Positions 53,234-53,709 of a stretch of 53,709 nucleotides of DNA are shown piece after piece. The DNA is from Candidatus Sabulitectum sp. GTDB lineage: Bacteria > Fermentibacterota > Fermentibacteria > Fermentibacterales > JCC-6. Where the stretch lies: contig JAIOSV010000061.1 of the NCBI GenBank assembly GCA_021107435.1, positions 1-53,709 of the forward strand. Reading direction: 5' to 3'. The notes below the pieces were generated by a model. It was given only the letters and a program-made list of their open reading frames with translations. It was not told the origin of the DNA and searched no databases. Position numbers and translations under genes: made by a program. Position 1 is the stretch's first letter; the number at the start of each line of letters is the position of its first letter.

Positions 53234-53521
53234 TCAGTGAGAAGCCTTCTCCCCCCAGTAATCCCCCATCGCTTCAATCTCTTCTATCAATTCCTCCGGT
53301 AGTTTCAAAAGATTCAGCATCTGAGTTACTCTTACTCTTGAAATACCGAGTTTTCTAGAAAGGCCAGCCTTTGTAAGGTTCTTCAGTTCCATCTCAAGTG
53401 CCATCTCTTTTGCCTGAATGACGGAGTTTCTGAAGGTCTTCTTTGACTTTGGTGTGGGCTTGCTACCAATGGTTGAATTGAACCAGAAAATAGTGCGCTG
53501 AGAGACACGGTCGAGGCGCCA
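53234..53521 (-). pseudogene. 3' remnant of a helix-turn-helix recombinase-associated or ParB-like gene
   Basis: The open frame ends at TGA 53234-53236 and contains AGLSRKLGISRVRVTQMLNL, a clear helix-turn-helix, flanked by basic KPTPKSKKTFRNSVIQAKEM and LKLPEELIEEIEAMGDYW. Similar segments lie at the end of resolvase-type or ParB-like proteins. No start codon is available in frame before the helix-turn-helix other than internal Met residues. The frame is open only from just outside the tRNA-like repeat at 53511, so the 5' part is missing. A functional short regulator is less likely. Confidence 0.5.
53511..53521. repeat. 11-bp copy of the tRNA-Asn 3' end
   Basis: TCGAGGCGCCA at 53511-53521 is identical to the last 11 bases of the tRNA at 47856-47866, in the same orientation, and both are followed within a few bases by a hairpin terminator. 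It may be an attachment-site remnant. Confidence 0.5.
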
Positions 53522-53558
53522 AAAGGCCCCATGATTTGCTCATGGGGCCTTTTATTAG
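53521..53558. terminator. Perfect inverted-repeat terminator
   Basis: AAAAGGCCCCATGA (53521-53534) pairs perfectly with TCATGGGGCCTTTT (53540-53553), with a five-base loop. It can terminate in both directions. Confidence 0.8.
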
Positions 53559-53620
53559 TCTTCTTGCTTATATTATTTGCCATTCTTTAGCATTATCGCC
53601 AACTGATATATAAACTTCTT

Positions 53621-53709
53621 CTACAGCTTCACTACCATAGTCGCAGCAGTTACTCCCGCGCATGAACCACTAATGTTGTAGCCACCAGCAGGAAGTTCAT
53701 TGCCTTCAG
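53621..53709 (-). CDS. C-terminal end of a possible secreted protein (runs off the right edge)
   Basis: The last 28 codons read ...EGNELPAGGYNISGSCAG then AATMVVKL and a TAG stop. LPAGGYNI with a final hydrophobic basic end resembles the last strands of the FlgD-like sorting domain seen in other genes of this window. Too short to identify further. Confidence 0.4.
   Translation of the reverse strand, partial: EGNELPAGGYNISGSCAGVTAATMVVKL

Noticed and set aside
53383-53583. 66-codon minus frame across the terminator
   Set aside because: It is out of frame with the helix-turn-helix remnant and crosses a perfect hairpin.

Overview
The window looks like a chromosomal segment of a Gram-negative bacterium of the FCB supergroup. 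Many secreted proteins end in a FlgD-like/type IX-type C-terminal sorting domain. There are outer-membrane and periplasmic six-bladed-propeller lipoproteins, a gingipain-like C25 protease and an Omp85-type barrel. A candidate phylum such as Fermentibacterota would fit, but that placement is inference and low confidence.

Layout, left to right. 1-3.5 kb is a defence/accessory edge: the N-terminal half of a DrmD-like SNF2 helicase (DISARM class 1) runs off the left end, followed by an AlbA_2-type remnant and a DUF4143 ATPase. 3.7-5.4 kb has an HD phosphohydrolase, a DUF3795 protein and a VOC protein. 7.2-12.5 kb is a complete cecR-ybhGFSR-like efflux operon (TetR, HlyD-like adaptor, two ABC ATPases, two ABC-2 permeases) with a visible promoter/operator. 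12.7-22 kb carries secreted repeat proteins, a parvulin, a prolyl oligopeptidase and a methyltransferase. 21.9-24.9 kb is an iron operon (dtxR-like regulator, feoA, feoB, Cys-rich membrane peptide). 25-32 kb has a giant propeller, a membrane CxxC protein coupled to a radical SAM/SPASM enzyme, and a lipoprotein-ArsR-barrel group. 31.9-37.1 kb is a dense cluster of GNAT acetyltransferases, an O6-alkylguanine methyltransferase and a second lipoprotein propeller. 37.2-41.1 kb holds Wzt/Wzm polysaccharide export genes with plsY and der. 41.2-45.4 kb has a CHASE2-cyclase and an SH3/M48 protease/glutaminyl cyclase operon. 45.5-47.7 kb has two tandem paralogous secreted propeller proteins. 47.8-53.5 kb is a tRNA-Asn followed by a C25 protease operon, closed by a short repeat of the tRNA 3' end next to a recombinase-like gene remnant.

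The most exciting observation is the pair at 45512-46489 and 46718-47695. Each gene is interrupted at codon 118 by an in-frame TGA in the context Cys-Gly-Gly-TGA. Each TGA is followed 17 nt later by the GGU apical loop of an 8-bp hairpin. The 49-nt block spanning the TGA and hairpin is identical between the paralogs except for one synonymous base, while the flanks have diverged. This is what a pair of new secreted selenoproteins with a CxxU redox motif and bacterial SECIS elements would look like.

A second unusual signal is that two signal-peptide genes (30805 and 44715) have no ATG/GTG/TTG start in the right place. Both have an ATC codon exactly where the Shine-Dalgarno spacing, the signal peptide and, in one case, a TAATC/TAATG stop-start overlap demand a start.
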